The position numbers were made by a program, and so were the translations under genes. Shown one piece after another: positions 12,800 through 23,700 of a stretch of DNA of 64,000 nucleotides; within the stretch, counting starts at the first letter, position 1; every line of letters begins with the position of its first letter. The notes beneath the pieces are model-generated. The model was not told where the DNA came from, did no database searches, and worked only from the letters and a program-made list of their open reading frames with translations. Origin of the DNA: Chrysopilus asiliformis (Eukaryota; Arthropoda; Insecta; Diptera; Rhagionidae); assembly GCA_964034945.1 (NCBI GenBank), contig OZ035960.1, positions 111,111,324-111,175,323 of the forward strand, written 5' to 3'.

Positions 12800-12981
12800 C
12801 CTGTGTCTTTCTGTGTGCGTAATTTCATCGAGTCAGTCGGTGCTTAGCCACCGACTCGTAAACATATCCCAAACAAACAAAAATTGAATGCAAATAATGA
12901 AATCCCAATTGCAGGTAGTTTTATTCTTCTATTATTGGCAGTTTCTATTGTGGCAATTGATGTTGCCTCGGTGCTAGCTAC

Positions 12982-13086
12982 AAAACGTTTCTGCTTATTT
13001 TTGTTTTCTTCATTTTGGCATAAAAATAGAGCCGCTGCTGATGAAGCATATAATAAACTTGCTACTGCAATTATTATATGATCCAT
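12982..13086 (-). pseudogene. Possible first exon of a PIF/Harbinger-type transposase, remainder lost
   Basis: The minus-strand frame starts at ATG (13,084-13,086) and gives 35 codons: an aliphatic and alanine-rich start (MDHIIIAVASLLYASSAAAL), then QNEENKNKQKRF. Harbinger transposases of arthropods often begin with such a hydrophobic/alanine stretch followed by an acidic and basic run and then W-V-H/R. Here a GT (12,981-12,980) follows KRF exactly where that motif would start in a next exon. No catalytic DDE region exists in the 0.9-kb element, so this can only be a remnant. Family assignment rests on composition and on the inverted-repeat context, not on conserved catalytic residues. The reverse strand is also open here. 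Confidence 0.3.
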
Positions 13087-14117
13087 ATATGATCCATATT
13101 TTCATTAAATTTAACAAATTTCACTGCAATCATTTCACAACTCGGTTAAATTTTGAGATTATTCTCATCCCAATGTCTTAACGTAAAAAAGGCGAAAGAT
13201 TTTAGCGAATGAAAAAGGCGAACCGTGTGCACACGGCAACAAAATGAGGAAAGACGTGCCGCCTCAAAGTGAATCTTCGTGTAATCACACGCATAGAAGT
13301 TCTCTGGTGATATCAAAGATTAGGTAAATAAAGATCAGAAACGTAGAACAAATTTTGGGAGTTTTATGGAGGACAAAAAATCGGGATGAGGGAGGAGGGG
13401 TAGGTCAGAAAATACTGAAATTACCGTGACGTAATTTATGGACAACCCGTAGTGATAATAATAATCACAGAGTTTTTGAGGTTTGGATATTTGCTAAATT
13501 TTGGTAAAAAAAAATTAAGATTACCAAATAAGTCAAAAACTGCAACGAGTGAGTAAAAAAATTCACCTTAATTTGTAGATAGAACAAAACTGGGCTACTT
13601 TTATACACAATAAGCTATGGTATATTATATTTATATTTCAGATCAATTTTAAATTTAGTTTTTTTTTTCACTCTGCCCATGTATAAACGTAACAGTTTTT
13701 TGTAGCGAAAACTTCAATTGAAAGTAATAAAACAATCTATTAGAAGTTGTCAAATCACATCATTTATGGCATTGTGCTTACAGGTCAATTTTTGGTCCAT
13801 TTTTTAAATTTTTTTTTGGTCAATTTACACACTATAAGATTTTAAGAAAAATACTTGTATATATCACAACCCTATAATTTTAATTTTTCTGAAAGGAGAG
13901 TTTTCAACAGCAAAATATAAAAATCACGATTCAAAATATTGTGTGGATTTTATGGATTTTATAAAATAAACTATTCCGAAATAGTACGCACTTTCAGTTT
14001 TCTTCGGAAAGTCCCTTCTTCAAAAAAAAACCTCATGTGCTATCAAAAAGGCACAAAAATGATTGATAGAAAAAAATATTAAAGCATTACATACACTGAT
14101 CTTATTATTGGTTTCTG

Positions 14118-14149
14118 GATGATGGTGATGATGGTGGTGATGATGATGT
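14118..14149. repeat. GAT/GGT trinucleotide-like low-complexity tract
   Basis: Imperfect run of GATGATGGT-type triplets. Confidence 0.85.
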
Positions 14150-15898
14150 TTATCCATTATTACTTGGTTGGCGTTTATTTATTCGTAAAAAGCCAAGAAA
14201 AATCTAACGGGAACACTTAGCGAAATTAGGGCGCAGTTTTTGAATTTTTAATTCGCAAGAATATTTTCTTATACTCGTTCTTTTATGCCTTCTGTCAGGA
14301 CTTTTAAAACCTTTTATTGCGGATTTAAATATGATATTTAGCAGAGACACGAACCTTAATTTAACCTCTTTTGCGTTCTTGGCGAAATCACGCTTCTTTT
14401 TTTACAGAATCGAAATGGTTTTCAAATCAATAGAATTCCTCTTTCAAATTTAATTGCTTGACTTCTCTTCTATGCAGTGGAGTAGAATAGAACACAATAA
14501 TTTAATGTTTATGAATTATTTTCTTTATTTATTCGAAGTAAAAAAAATTGCTTTTAATTTGCATACATATTTTGGCGCATTAATCAAACAAAACGAATGA
14601 TCCGTTGTTTCGCACACAATCACAGGAAAACTCGCTAAAGGAGAATACGACAACAACAACAAATGTAAAAATTGTGTGAACAATAACGGCTTCTATAGCG
14701 TCTAATTGGTCCTCTCGTCTTTCGTTCCTTTTTAAAAGTTCCTTCAATCCGGTTAATTTGTATGTGTACAAATGAAACAAATGTCACTTCTTGATGAGTT
14801 GTAAGAAAAGGATAAAACACTTTTTTAAAAAACACGTAATAACAACTATAGTTTTTTTCTGATTAGGGGTTGATAAGGATACACAGCTTCCGTTTTCTTC
14901 CTTGATAGGGGGATGATTTTTATATTTATGTAACTTTTATTGAAAACATCAAATTGATTGTACGGTGGTTGGGTAATTTTGGGGTGGGTAATTGTTTGGG
15001 TTTCGATTAAACTGGATTTTTTTTTGTTAAAAAAATTTAAAAAAATAAATCAAATATCACTGAAAGCTTTTCCTTTTGGAACTGTAGCTTTTTTCTCCAA
15101 TGAATTCAAACGCAATTTCTTTAATTTTAGTGTCAGAAGTTAGTTCCGTTCAATTTGAATGACCGCTTTTGACTGATGTTGGACGCGCGCCCTTATCTTC
15201 TTGATGCTGAAAAATTCGGCTTGCTTTTTTCCAAGAAACTGATGCTAAAGGAGCTTCCCGAAGGGGTGGAAAATTGTGTAATTTGGGAAAGCTTTTGTTG
15301 TGATATATACTTCCACTTGTGTAATAGTTTACGACGTTGTTCTGGACCAGACTGCTCTTTAATGGAAATTTTTCTACGCCGTACGTGAAATCGTGCCGTG
15401 CCCCCAAAGAAACTACGCAAGAAGAAAATTCAATAAAACTGGGGAGAAATCGAAGAAATTATATGTGCGACTACCAGCGTGTCCTTTAGTTTGAAAGTTT
15501 GTTTTAAACGGTAACACAAAAGTGGGTGGGCATTGCCAGATGAAACATGATTTCCAAGCGTAAGTAGATTTACTTTTGTGCCTAAATATATGCAAAGTTG
15601 TTAATCAAAATTTGTGACGAGTGTTTTTATGGTGTAATTAACTGTAAATGCATCCATTTTAAATAATTAAAAAAAATTGCTGATTTTTTTGTTGTTAATT
15701 AGATTTTTTAGCTTGTTCTTCCATTATTTGGGACGATGGGCTCAAAATCACTCGAATTCCAAAAAAATATGTGACTTTCGTCCTGCCATTATATATCAAA
15801 TGAAACTAAAAAGTCAAACAGCTTGTTTCCATAGTTCGGATTCTATTTGACTCCCCTCAGCACCAGTTTGATTTTATAATGATGAAAAATTTTCAAGT

Positions 15899-15957
15899 AT
15901 TGCAAGCCTTAAATAGTAGGCAAAGCCGTAAAGCGTATACTATTTATGGCTTGCAAT
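15899..15957. repeat. Hairpin, 20-bp arms with one mismatch
   Basis: ATTGCAAGCCTTAAATAGTA (15,899-15,918) pairs with TACTATTTATGGCTTGCAAT (15,938-15,957) over a 19-nt loop. The loop carries GTAAAGC, whose complement GCTTTAC follows the right arm, so an alternative pairing exists. It could be a foldback remnant or a structured RNA; there is no support for a conserved small RNA. Confidence 0.65.
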
Positions 15958-17931
15958 GCTTTACAAATGTTCCACATCCTGTTGAAACTATTTATGTGAA
16001 ATTGTAGGTGTGCCGGCAGAGAAGGCAATCTGAATACATCCGGTCCCACCTTGGTATATGGTGTCAACAAGAGAAAATTGAAACTGCTACCCTTCGTCTA
16101 ATATGACCTTTAAAAATTTCTCTACCAGAGCTTTTTCTCCGAAATTCAATTATTCCTTTTAACTTTTACGCTGTTCCATGATTTCCTATCTATTTCTTTA
16201 TTCGCCTTTATTTTGCTCGTGATATTCGCGTGCTTCTATGTGACCATTGTGGCTTCTAAATGCGGTCGTATAAAAATATTATATCTAAAAGAAAAGAGTA
16301 AAAAAAGAAACTGAACACAATGAGTGTGTAGCGAATGGATGGGGTTGGTGTTCGACCGTAACTACGCAAAATGATTATTTGGGGTGTTAGGAGAAACCCA
16401 AAATTTGTTTTGTAACAAAATGTGATTCCGGCCTGGCATTAGTCTAAAATGAAAAAAATGGGGAAGGGGTGAGGGGGAGGTGGTAGTGAAAAATGGAATC
16501 TTGCCTCACATACACGAAAAAATTCTTTCTGCGATTTTCTCGAAGACGGCTTGCCGTGCAAATGGAATTAGATATACGCGCAGAATTGAAAATATTAATT
16601 TACATTTACATTTATTTCAGATTCAACTTTTCACACTAAATCAAGAAAACCCGAAAAAAACATTTTCTAAGATATTTCGACAGTTGCTTTGACAACATTT
16701 GTCACGAAGAATTTCAAAAAAAAAAAAAAAACTTTTTATATACGCAAAATTCTTAAAAGCCCAACGTAAAGGATGTAAAGAACTCCTTGTGTAAAATAAA
16801 TTACGCAACAACAAAATCAAAACATAGAGCTTTTCGAAAAGACGTCACTCGAAAAAGAAACAAAAGGCAGCAAAACTTTCGAGATGTGAATGAAGCGCTT
16901 TTGTCTGGTTCAGTGCCACACATATAACGAAGCACGCAAGCACCCCAAACCCCTTTCCGGAAAAGTACAACGGAAAACGCAAAATAGTTGAAGAGGTTAA
17001 AGAAAAAACGCAAAAACCCAGGAAAGTATGTAACTAAAAAAAAACTAGCCAGAAACTGAAAAAAGAAAGAGGCAAAAAAGCCCAGGCTTGGGGGTAGTGT
17101 GACATGCGTTCAGATATCTCTTTCTCATACCGGGGATGATTGTACAACTACAAACAAAGTTAGCTAAGCTTTAAAGTTTGGCAATATAGGCTTGTAAAGC
17201 ACTGGACCGAGAAAATAACTTCGAAATTTGCTTGTAACTGCTCTTTAAGTTTTGATGTCTACACTCTCAGGGGTGGACGCGGAGGAAGGGAGATTTGAAG
17301 AAAGTGAGAGGAGAGCGAGAAGGGAGAGAAACTGGCAAAGCTTTTCCTGGGGATGGGAGAAAACGAACGGAACAAAACAAATTGAGGTAGGGGTTAACGA
17401 ACGATCGAAGGAAGCGTGCGTTTTGCACATGGCACATGCTGTTTGCTAGTGTATAGGTTAGGGTTGTTATTTAGTTGTGCATAAGCGTAAACATTAAAGT
17501 CTCATATTATATTCGAGCCCGATTTCAGTTATTCTGGGCACACCCTCCCCATCCCCAAAAACCGTGTCCATTAAATATAATAGCAAACTTATTGCGTTTT
17601 GCAACAAACTTCGCTATTGTTTGTCATTTTTCCTGGGGATTGTTTTTTTTCCACTGTATTTTACTAAAAGTTGGAATTTACAATTTTCCGCTGAATATGA
17701 GGTATTTTATTTTTTCACGGGGAAAACGTTTTTATTGTTTTATACAGTTGTTAATAAATGCTCGTATTGTTTGTGTGAAAAATTGTACAGACAGAATTTC
17801 GGGTTTAAAGCATTTTTTTTTCGAAGTTGTTTTTCGGTAGTAATTTTGGCGGTTCGAAATGATTTACACAAAAATTCGAAAAAGGGGAGGCCATGTTTAA
17901 ATTTCTAGTGAGATATTAGGAGTTTTCCTCG

Positions 17932-18005
17932 CGTAAGTTATCAATAAGCGTATCCGTCAAGAAGTCCGTGTACTTCTTGACGGATACGCTTATTGATAAC
18001 TTACG
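17932..18005. repeat. Perfect 34-bp-arm hairpin with 6-nt loop
   Basis: The left arm 17,932-17,965 (begins CGTAAGTTATCAATAAGCGT) and right arm 17,972-18,005 (ends CTTATTGATAACTTACG) are exact reverse complements. The loop is CCGTGT. Perfect pairing without the mismatches usual for microRNA precursors suggests a very short foldback element or a recent palindromic duplication. Confidence 0.9.
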
Positions 18006-18729
18006 TTAGATATCTAAAAAAAAATAACTTATTAACTATTATCGAAGTTAATATTTTGGTTACTCTGCTCCTTGGCAAGTAGGAACTGCTTCATCGACTT
18101 ACTCTACCTCCAATTCCTGATTAAAGGGCTAACTTTGCAAATTACCGCGAGGTGGCGATTGCATTATGAAGATTATATAAAGACTAAACTTCTATGTCAC
18201 CACTTCTTTTCCACAGTTTTCCCATTAAAAAACAGGGACATTCCCTTAAGAAATGCAAGAGGATTACATTTCTTAAAAAAAATCATACTTACCTAATCTT
18301 TTTTATGCGTTTTGGAGTAAAAGTTGCCTGGTTTCAGAAGTTTTAGAAACTAATTTTCACGTATTGGCGGAATCCCTTAGGAATAATAAAGTCACAGGGT
18401 GATGACATCAGATTAAGCTAGAATTATCTCAGCACATAGGATTGGTATGTGTTTTAACGGGATTAAAATGGGCAAAAAGTAAAAATAGCTCGATTGAAGT
18501 ACTTCAATAGATATTTCCAAACAATCCTACCTTGGGAAAGGTCCGTATCTCATCCCTAAATAAATCCGCTATTTTCTACCCAAACTCTGGTTTCATTTTA
18601 TTTTTCCACGGAATTACCTGTAAACCGCACCCCCATTGAAGAGTACACGTGAGTAAGCATTAAAAATTGATCGATTGCGGTACGTGTACGCAAAATAAGT
18701 CAAACTGGAAACAAACGAAAAAAGAAGAG
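18006..18729. other. Interval without a supported gene
   Basis: No repeat, RNA or credible coding signal was recognised between the 18.0-kb hairpin and family A copy 2. Confidence 0.55.
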
Positions 18730-18756
18730 AAAAAAAAAATAAAAAAAATTTTTTTT

Positions 18757-18975
18757 AAAAAAAGCTTTTATTAAAAAAAATGCACTAAAAAGAAAAAAAT
18801 AATTTTCTGGACGCTGTGTATCACAAATATAAAAGCTTTTAAAAAGCGAGATAAATGTTTATTTTATTGTTTTATGCTTTATCTCGCTTTTTAAAAGCTT
18901 TTATATTTGTGATACACAGCGTCCAGAAAATTATTTTTTTCTTTTTAGTGCATTTTTTTTAATAAAAGCTTTTTT
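18757..18975. repeat. Long terminal hairpin of family A copy 2
   Basis: Arms of about 98 bp are near-perfect reverse complements and flank the 22-nt loop TGTTTATTTTATTGTTTTAT + GC (about 18,855-18,876), which is the reverse complement of the copy 1 loop. Confidence 0.88.
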
Positions 18976-19059
18976 TAAAAAAATTTTTTTTTATTTTTTT
19001 TATTTTGTTCTTTTTAGTCTTCGAATATATAGCTTTACATTTGAGATGTCCTTACAGGC

Positions 19060-19672
19060 TTTTTAACTTGAGAATCGTATTCAGCGAACCCCAAAAACCC
19101 CAGAATAGATTTTTTTCCGGAAAATTTGGAGAAAAGGATAATCACGTTATCCTTACAGGACCTTCCGTTATCCTTACAGACTTTTTAATGACAGATTCGG
19201 ATTCAGCGACCCCAAAAACCCCCAGGATAGATTTTTTTCCGGAAAATTTGGAGAAAAGGATAATCACGTTATCCTTACAGGACCTTCCGTTATCCTTACA
19301 GACTTTTTGATGACAGATTCGGATTCAGCGACCCCAAAAACCCCAGAATAGATTTTTTTCCGGAAAATTTGGAGAAAAGGATAATCACGTTATCCTTACA
19401 GGACCTTCCGTTATCCTTACAGACTTTTTAATGACAGATTCGGATTCAGCGACCCCAAAAACCCCCAGAATAGATTTTTTTCCGGAAAATTTGGAGAAAA
19501 GGATAATCACGTTATCCTTACAGGACCTTCCGTTATCCTTACTGACTTTTTAATGACAGATTCGGATTCAGCGACGCCAAAAACCCCCAGGATAGATTTT
19601 TTTCCGGAAAATTTGGAGAAAAGGATAATCACGTTATCCTTACAGGACCTTCCGTTATCCTTATAAGGACGA
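19060..19672 (-). repeat. Tandem array, 5 units of 121-122 bp (family A core, reverse)
   Basis: Same unit as at 1160-2010, read on the other strand. Each unit carries the GGATAA...TTATCC dyad and the GGATAACGG half-site. Small differences between units include 'gacgcc' versus 'gacccc' in the last unit. Confidence 0.88.
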
Positions 19673-19835
19673 AGTAGTGAAAATATTGTATTGTCATCGG
19701 ACTTATATAAGTGTGCAAAATTTCAAGTCAATCGGACAAGTGGAAGTGGGTCAAAATTGGGTTGCAAGATTTGATCTGACAGACAAACAGACAAACAAAC
19801 AGACAAGATAGCGAGCTAAATAAAAGCTTTTAAAA

Positions 19836-20584
19836 AATAAAAGGAATTTTCAGGAAAAACTGCCTGAGTAGACAATGTTGATAAGAGGTTAACATTTCCG
19901 CGAAAAAAAACGATGCGTGTGGAATGGAACAGTACAGCATTAAGGCTCCCTGGTATATTTTCATAATAGAAAGCGATTAGGAAGTGTTGCCACCTTTTGC
20001 TAGATATTGGTTTCGTATTGCCAAAGAAGAAATCTTTGGGGATGGGTGGTATTGGGCCTGTTGATTGACTGCCGCCACCGGATAAAAGCATTTTACCCTT
20101 GGTAAAGTTGATTTATGGTTTCAGTTTAATCTTTTCTTCTGAAAATGCTGATTTCAAAATTTGAAACAAATCATAAATATTTTATACGGTTTTCGAGAGA
20201 GACAATATAACCTGAATTTCATATTTAAATATTTTAGTTAGAAACAAATTGACTGGGAGATTAAAAGTCATTCAGTCGAAATGGGGTAAATATTATACAT
20301 GCATGGTTGATGGGTAATATTTGGGAGAAAAAAAAATCCTTTTTAATGTTTATGATTTCGGTAAAATGAGTTTGCAAATTAATGAAAAACTAATTGCCAA
20401 TAGAAAGCTTTTTTTTAGAGAAAAATTCTAAATTTTTTATTATTGATCTGCAAAATTGCCGCTTCTTTTATCAAAAAGTGTGAAAAAGGAACCAAACATC
20501 ACAACCCTGAAACATTGATTTGTGTCTAGAATATTTGAGGTTAACAAGGATATTTCCCATTTGTAAGGAAAAAATGCTATGTGT
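19836..20584. other. Interval without a supported gene
   Basis: I see no structure here beyond AT-rich sequence and short unsupported ORFs. Confidence 0.55.
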
Positions 20585-20755
20585 CTAACCCGGCCTTTAT
20601 ACGCGACTGTAAAGTCTGTCAATAGCACAGACTTCAAATGTCAAATTACTGACAACGAATTAAAAGACATTTAGCGAACTTGCAGTCAGTGCATTTACAC
20701 GAGACTGTGTCAGCGACTGTGTCAGCTCTACAGACGCGTGTAAGGGCCGGGTTAG
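20585..20755. mobile_element. 171-bp MITE with CTAACCCGGCC terminal repeats
   Basis: The left end CTAACCCGGCCTTTATACGC and the reverse complement of the right end CTAACCCGGCCCTTACACGC match over about 20 bp with two mismatches, then more weakly (CTGTAAAG versus CTGTAGAG). A TA is present at both ends, compatible with a TA target duplication. The interior contains AAGTCTGTCAATAGCACAGA and CTGTGTCAGCGACTGTGTCA. A related, longer version containing the same left and right halves lies at 57,641-58,485, so this one looks like an internal-deletion derivative. Confidence 0.75.
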
Positions 20756-23700
20756 TATTTCAATAAATTTTTTATGGCCAGAGTTCAAAATCTACTTCAA
20801 AAGTTACTCTTTGGCCGACTCCGACTGCTAAAGTAATAAATTTGTCTCGACTTTGACTCCTCGACGCCGACTCCACAGCTCTGATTACAAGCTATGCGTT
20901 TTTCCTCTGCCAGTGATGGGACGGCCCAAATCAGGCCTTGTCCACTTTTAATCATGCTTTGACATCCATTTTTCTCCCTGCTGCCGCACCTCCTGTTTCA
21001 CGTGGATTACAAGTCATGGATTGAAAGTAGGAAAATCTTTTTTTTTTGCTCCAAAAAAGCTTTTTTTCCAAATTATTTCAAAACATTTTTCTAGTATTTT
21101 TAAAAATATCTGATCTAAAATTTTTTTTTTCGATTTTAAAGGGAACTTTTCAAGATTTTAAATTTTTCTTAAGACAAAAAACTATTGTTGTATCCCTGCT
21201 CTCCCCTGTAAGACTATGTAAATCTAATGTACAGGATTTTACTGAATATATCGACTTCCCATCAGTGCCGTACATAAAAATTGTAGGGGTATCTACCCTC
21301 GTTTAGTTAAACCGCTATTTCTCATGGTTTCCGCCTAAAAAAAGATTCTGTTTTTTCTCACTCTTGAGTTTTAAAGGTTATAAACATTCAAATCGTCCGA
21401 CTGAAATGTTATGTCGATTTTATTTCCCATCGAATGAATGTCGAAAATCCCAATATTTATTGTGTGTTTTTTTACCCCGTCCCTCGAGAAAATAAAATAA
21501 AATTACTGTTGTTCTAACAGTGTTTTGTGTGAAATGAATTACAATATTGTCTTATATTTACGAGTGTTTTACTTTTTTTTCGTGGCATCATCGTCACCAT
21601 TCGCATTACGTTTGCCATTCTTTCCCTGTATCTCACTTGTTATTTTCACTTTTATTACCTCGACATTTTCCTAAAGTAATAAAAAAAATTCAGCGCTTTG
21701 CTGGAATTCTGACATCTTTTGATATTTTCTCGAGTGGATGGTGAAATTACAGCCACATGCGGTCCACATTTGGCCTTCATAATTGCTCCAAACTTGAGCG
21801 TGAGACTAGTTATGGGTTTATGATCCCAACAAACATTTATTTCCCTTAACCTCTTGTTTACCGACTCCTGGACATGCACGTATCTGACCAGTGGCCACAT
21901 TAATGGATGTCTGTACGTGTTGTTATAGGAATAATTGTACGTGGTCCTTGTTCATTACCCATCCGAAAGGCCCTTTTGAGGAGTAACGGTCACAAAATGA
22001 CAAGATGTTAATGGAAAATGACATCTACCGGGGCTAGTCTATACTAATTTCTGATGGATCGGTCATTGGAGATAGAAAAGCTTCACTTGGGAGAGACGGA
22101 AGATGTATGAGAAAATTATAACCCAACGGTTGACATTTTTTTATTCAAAAATCAGTTAAGTGACTGAAAAAATTATATAAAAAATTTGGTGATTTTGGCT
22201 GGCAACAGTAAGGCGCATTACTTTACTGTAGTAATTAATTTGCTATAAAAAAAGTTTTATGGATTATCCGTTAATAGAAATGATTTAATTCAGACGTGTA
22301 AAACACGCCAACACAAATTCAATGTGTTGCCAACATCTTAGAAATACCTCGTAAAACGTTGAGTACTTGTTCAATTAATTAAGTGGAAGCTGTCGAATTC
22401 ATGCGATTAAAAACACAGGATTTACGGAAACGAATATGGTGCCAGGAATCAACATAAAACCAGCTTAACGTAAAAATTTTGAGAAGGGTTTTTCGGTTGA
22501 AAGGATTTCTGATCCGATTATTTGTATTTGGTTATTTGGATTTGATTTCTTGAATTTAATGCGCTTTAAATGGCGATTAAAATTGATGGAATGACATCAG
22601 ATGAGAATGTCGTGTTTAACAGGCTTTTTTGAAGGTTGGGATTTTGTGAAGGAAATAAATTTAGGTAATTTATTAAAGTGTTATTGTAAATATTTATTAA
22701 ATCGGAGTTTTCTTTTCTTTTGTTAGAAACTTATTACAAACGGTCTGTTCCTCGAACTACTTTCAGGACTTTTAGTAAACATTATTGCCTACTTTCAGGG
22801 GCTTTAGAACCAATTTTGGTTTAATCTGGTAAACCTTGCATTTTGAGCGAAAAATTATTTTTTTTGCCTAGTGCAAATTTAATAGATTGACCAAAAGCTA
22901 TCTTCTGAACCGTTATTTTGAAATCGTATTCTAACCACTTAAAAGTAGGCCATAGAAATCTTCCTTGCTAAATTTGAATTGCCTACTTTCAGGTCAAATT
23001 GGAAACTTACAGGCACATGTATTTAATAAAGACTAAATTAACGCTCCAACATGAACAGATGTAAAATTAATTTTTCGGTAATTTTACTACCTTAATTAAC
23101 AAAATAAGGAAAAAATCAGAGAAAAATCAGGTAAAAAGTCACAGAATAATCAATACGCTTTTCTTGGTTTCTCAATTAGTTTCAGTTAATTTTCTTTTTC
23201 TTCAATGTTATCTTAGTGAATTTGTCCAGAAGGAAAAAACAACATTTTCGTACAGAAAAAAAAAACATGAAAACGCAAAAGTAAACGTCATGAATACAAA
23301 TTTGCACCGAAAATGGAAAACCAGCAAAGAAAAGCATGGTGGAACGTGTGGATTAGGGACACATTCGAATTTTACACAGGAACACGTACCGCATCTGGTC
23401 GAACAAAATATGTTTTTTTTCGTGTTTTTCCCTACAACTTTTCCAAGATTTTTTTCCCTGCTCGTTTTGCGATCCTTCATGTCTATCCGCCTCACCCTTA
23501 GTCATCATGTTTTGAATCCCCAACGGCTTAAGTTTTTTTACAGAATCAACAAATCGATAAACCATGGAGGAATTTTAAAGCGAAGGACCGAGAAGAGACT
23601 CACAAAATCTTATGTAGGCCAGCTACAAACTAAACGGAGATGTGAATCTTGAGGAAAGCAATTTAATTCAAAACTTTTGAAAGTTGCCTCAAAGTAACGG

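Larger units (their letters stand above)
12368..13283 (-). mobile_element. 916-bp element with 29-bp terminal inverted repeats, transposase trace inside
   Basis: The left repeat 12,368-12,396 (TACACGAAGATTCAGTTTGA, then GGCGGCACG) and the right repeat 13,255-13,283 are reverse complements with one mismatch in 29. A separate 282-bp element (12,518-12,799) has inserted inside, so the pre-insertion length was about 626 bp. On the minus strand a short reading frame (12,982-13,086) resembles the start of a PIF/Harbinger transposase. No exact target duplication is clear; CATAG occurs a few bases outside both ends (12,355-12,359 and 13,292-13,296). Confidence 0.65.
13284..17931. other. 4.6-kb interval without a supported gene
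   Basis: Items seen: a GATGAT/GGTGAT low-complexity tract (14,118-14,149), GGGTAATTT at 14,971-14,979, a hairpin at 15,899-15,957, and a purine-rich tract at about 17,280-17,335. Around 15,150-15,420 GC is higher and several frames are open on both strands (60-85 codons), but no start, splice or domain evidence favours any of them. Overlapping ORFs of 114 and 121 codons at 17,475-17,908 are phenylalanine- and leucine-rich from T runs and look like chance. Confidence 0.55.
18730..19835 (-). mobile_element. Family A element, copy 2, inverted relative to copy 1
   Basis: This is the reverse complement of 986-2,310: hairpin first (about 18,757-18,975, with the loop sequence the reverse complement of that in copy 1), then an A/T tract, then five well-preserved 121-122 bp units in reverse (about 19,060-19,672), then the ACTACTTCGTCC block and the ACAGACAAACAGACAAACAA tract ending TAAATAAAAGCTTTTA near 19,832. 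It has fewer core units than copy 1 (5 versus 7) but otherwise nearly identical sequence, so both are young or have exchanged sequence. Confidence 0.75.

Noticed and set aside
17475..17908. Two overlapping ORFs of 121 and 114 codons in different frames
   Set aside because: Both are rich in F, L and Y from T-rich DNA; mutual overlap without any similarity to known proteins points to chance.
19005..19310. 101-codon ORF across family A copy 2
   Set aside because: It is the translation of the 122-bp tandem unit and changes frame from unit to unit.
23164..23652. Longest ORF in the window (162 codons, plus strand)
   Set aside because: It starts at a non-ATG codon, has antisense frames equally open, contains T-run-derived phenylalanine clusters, and shows no domain, splice or promoter support.
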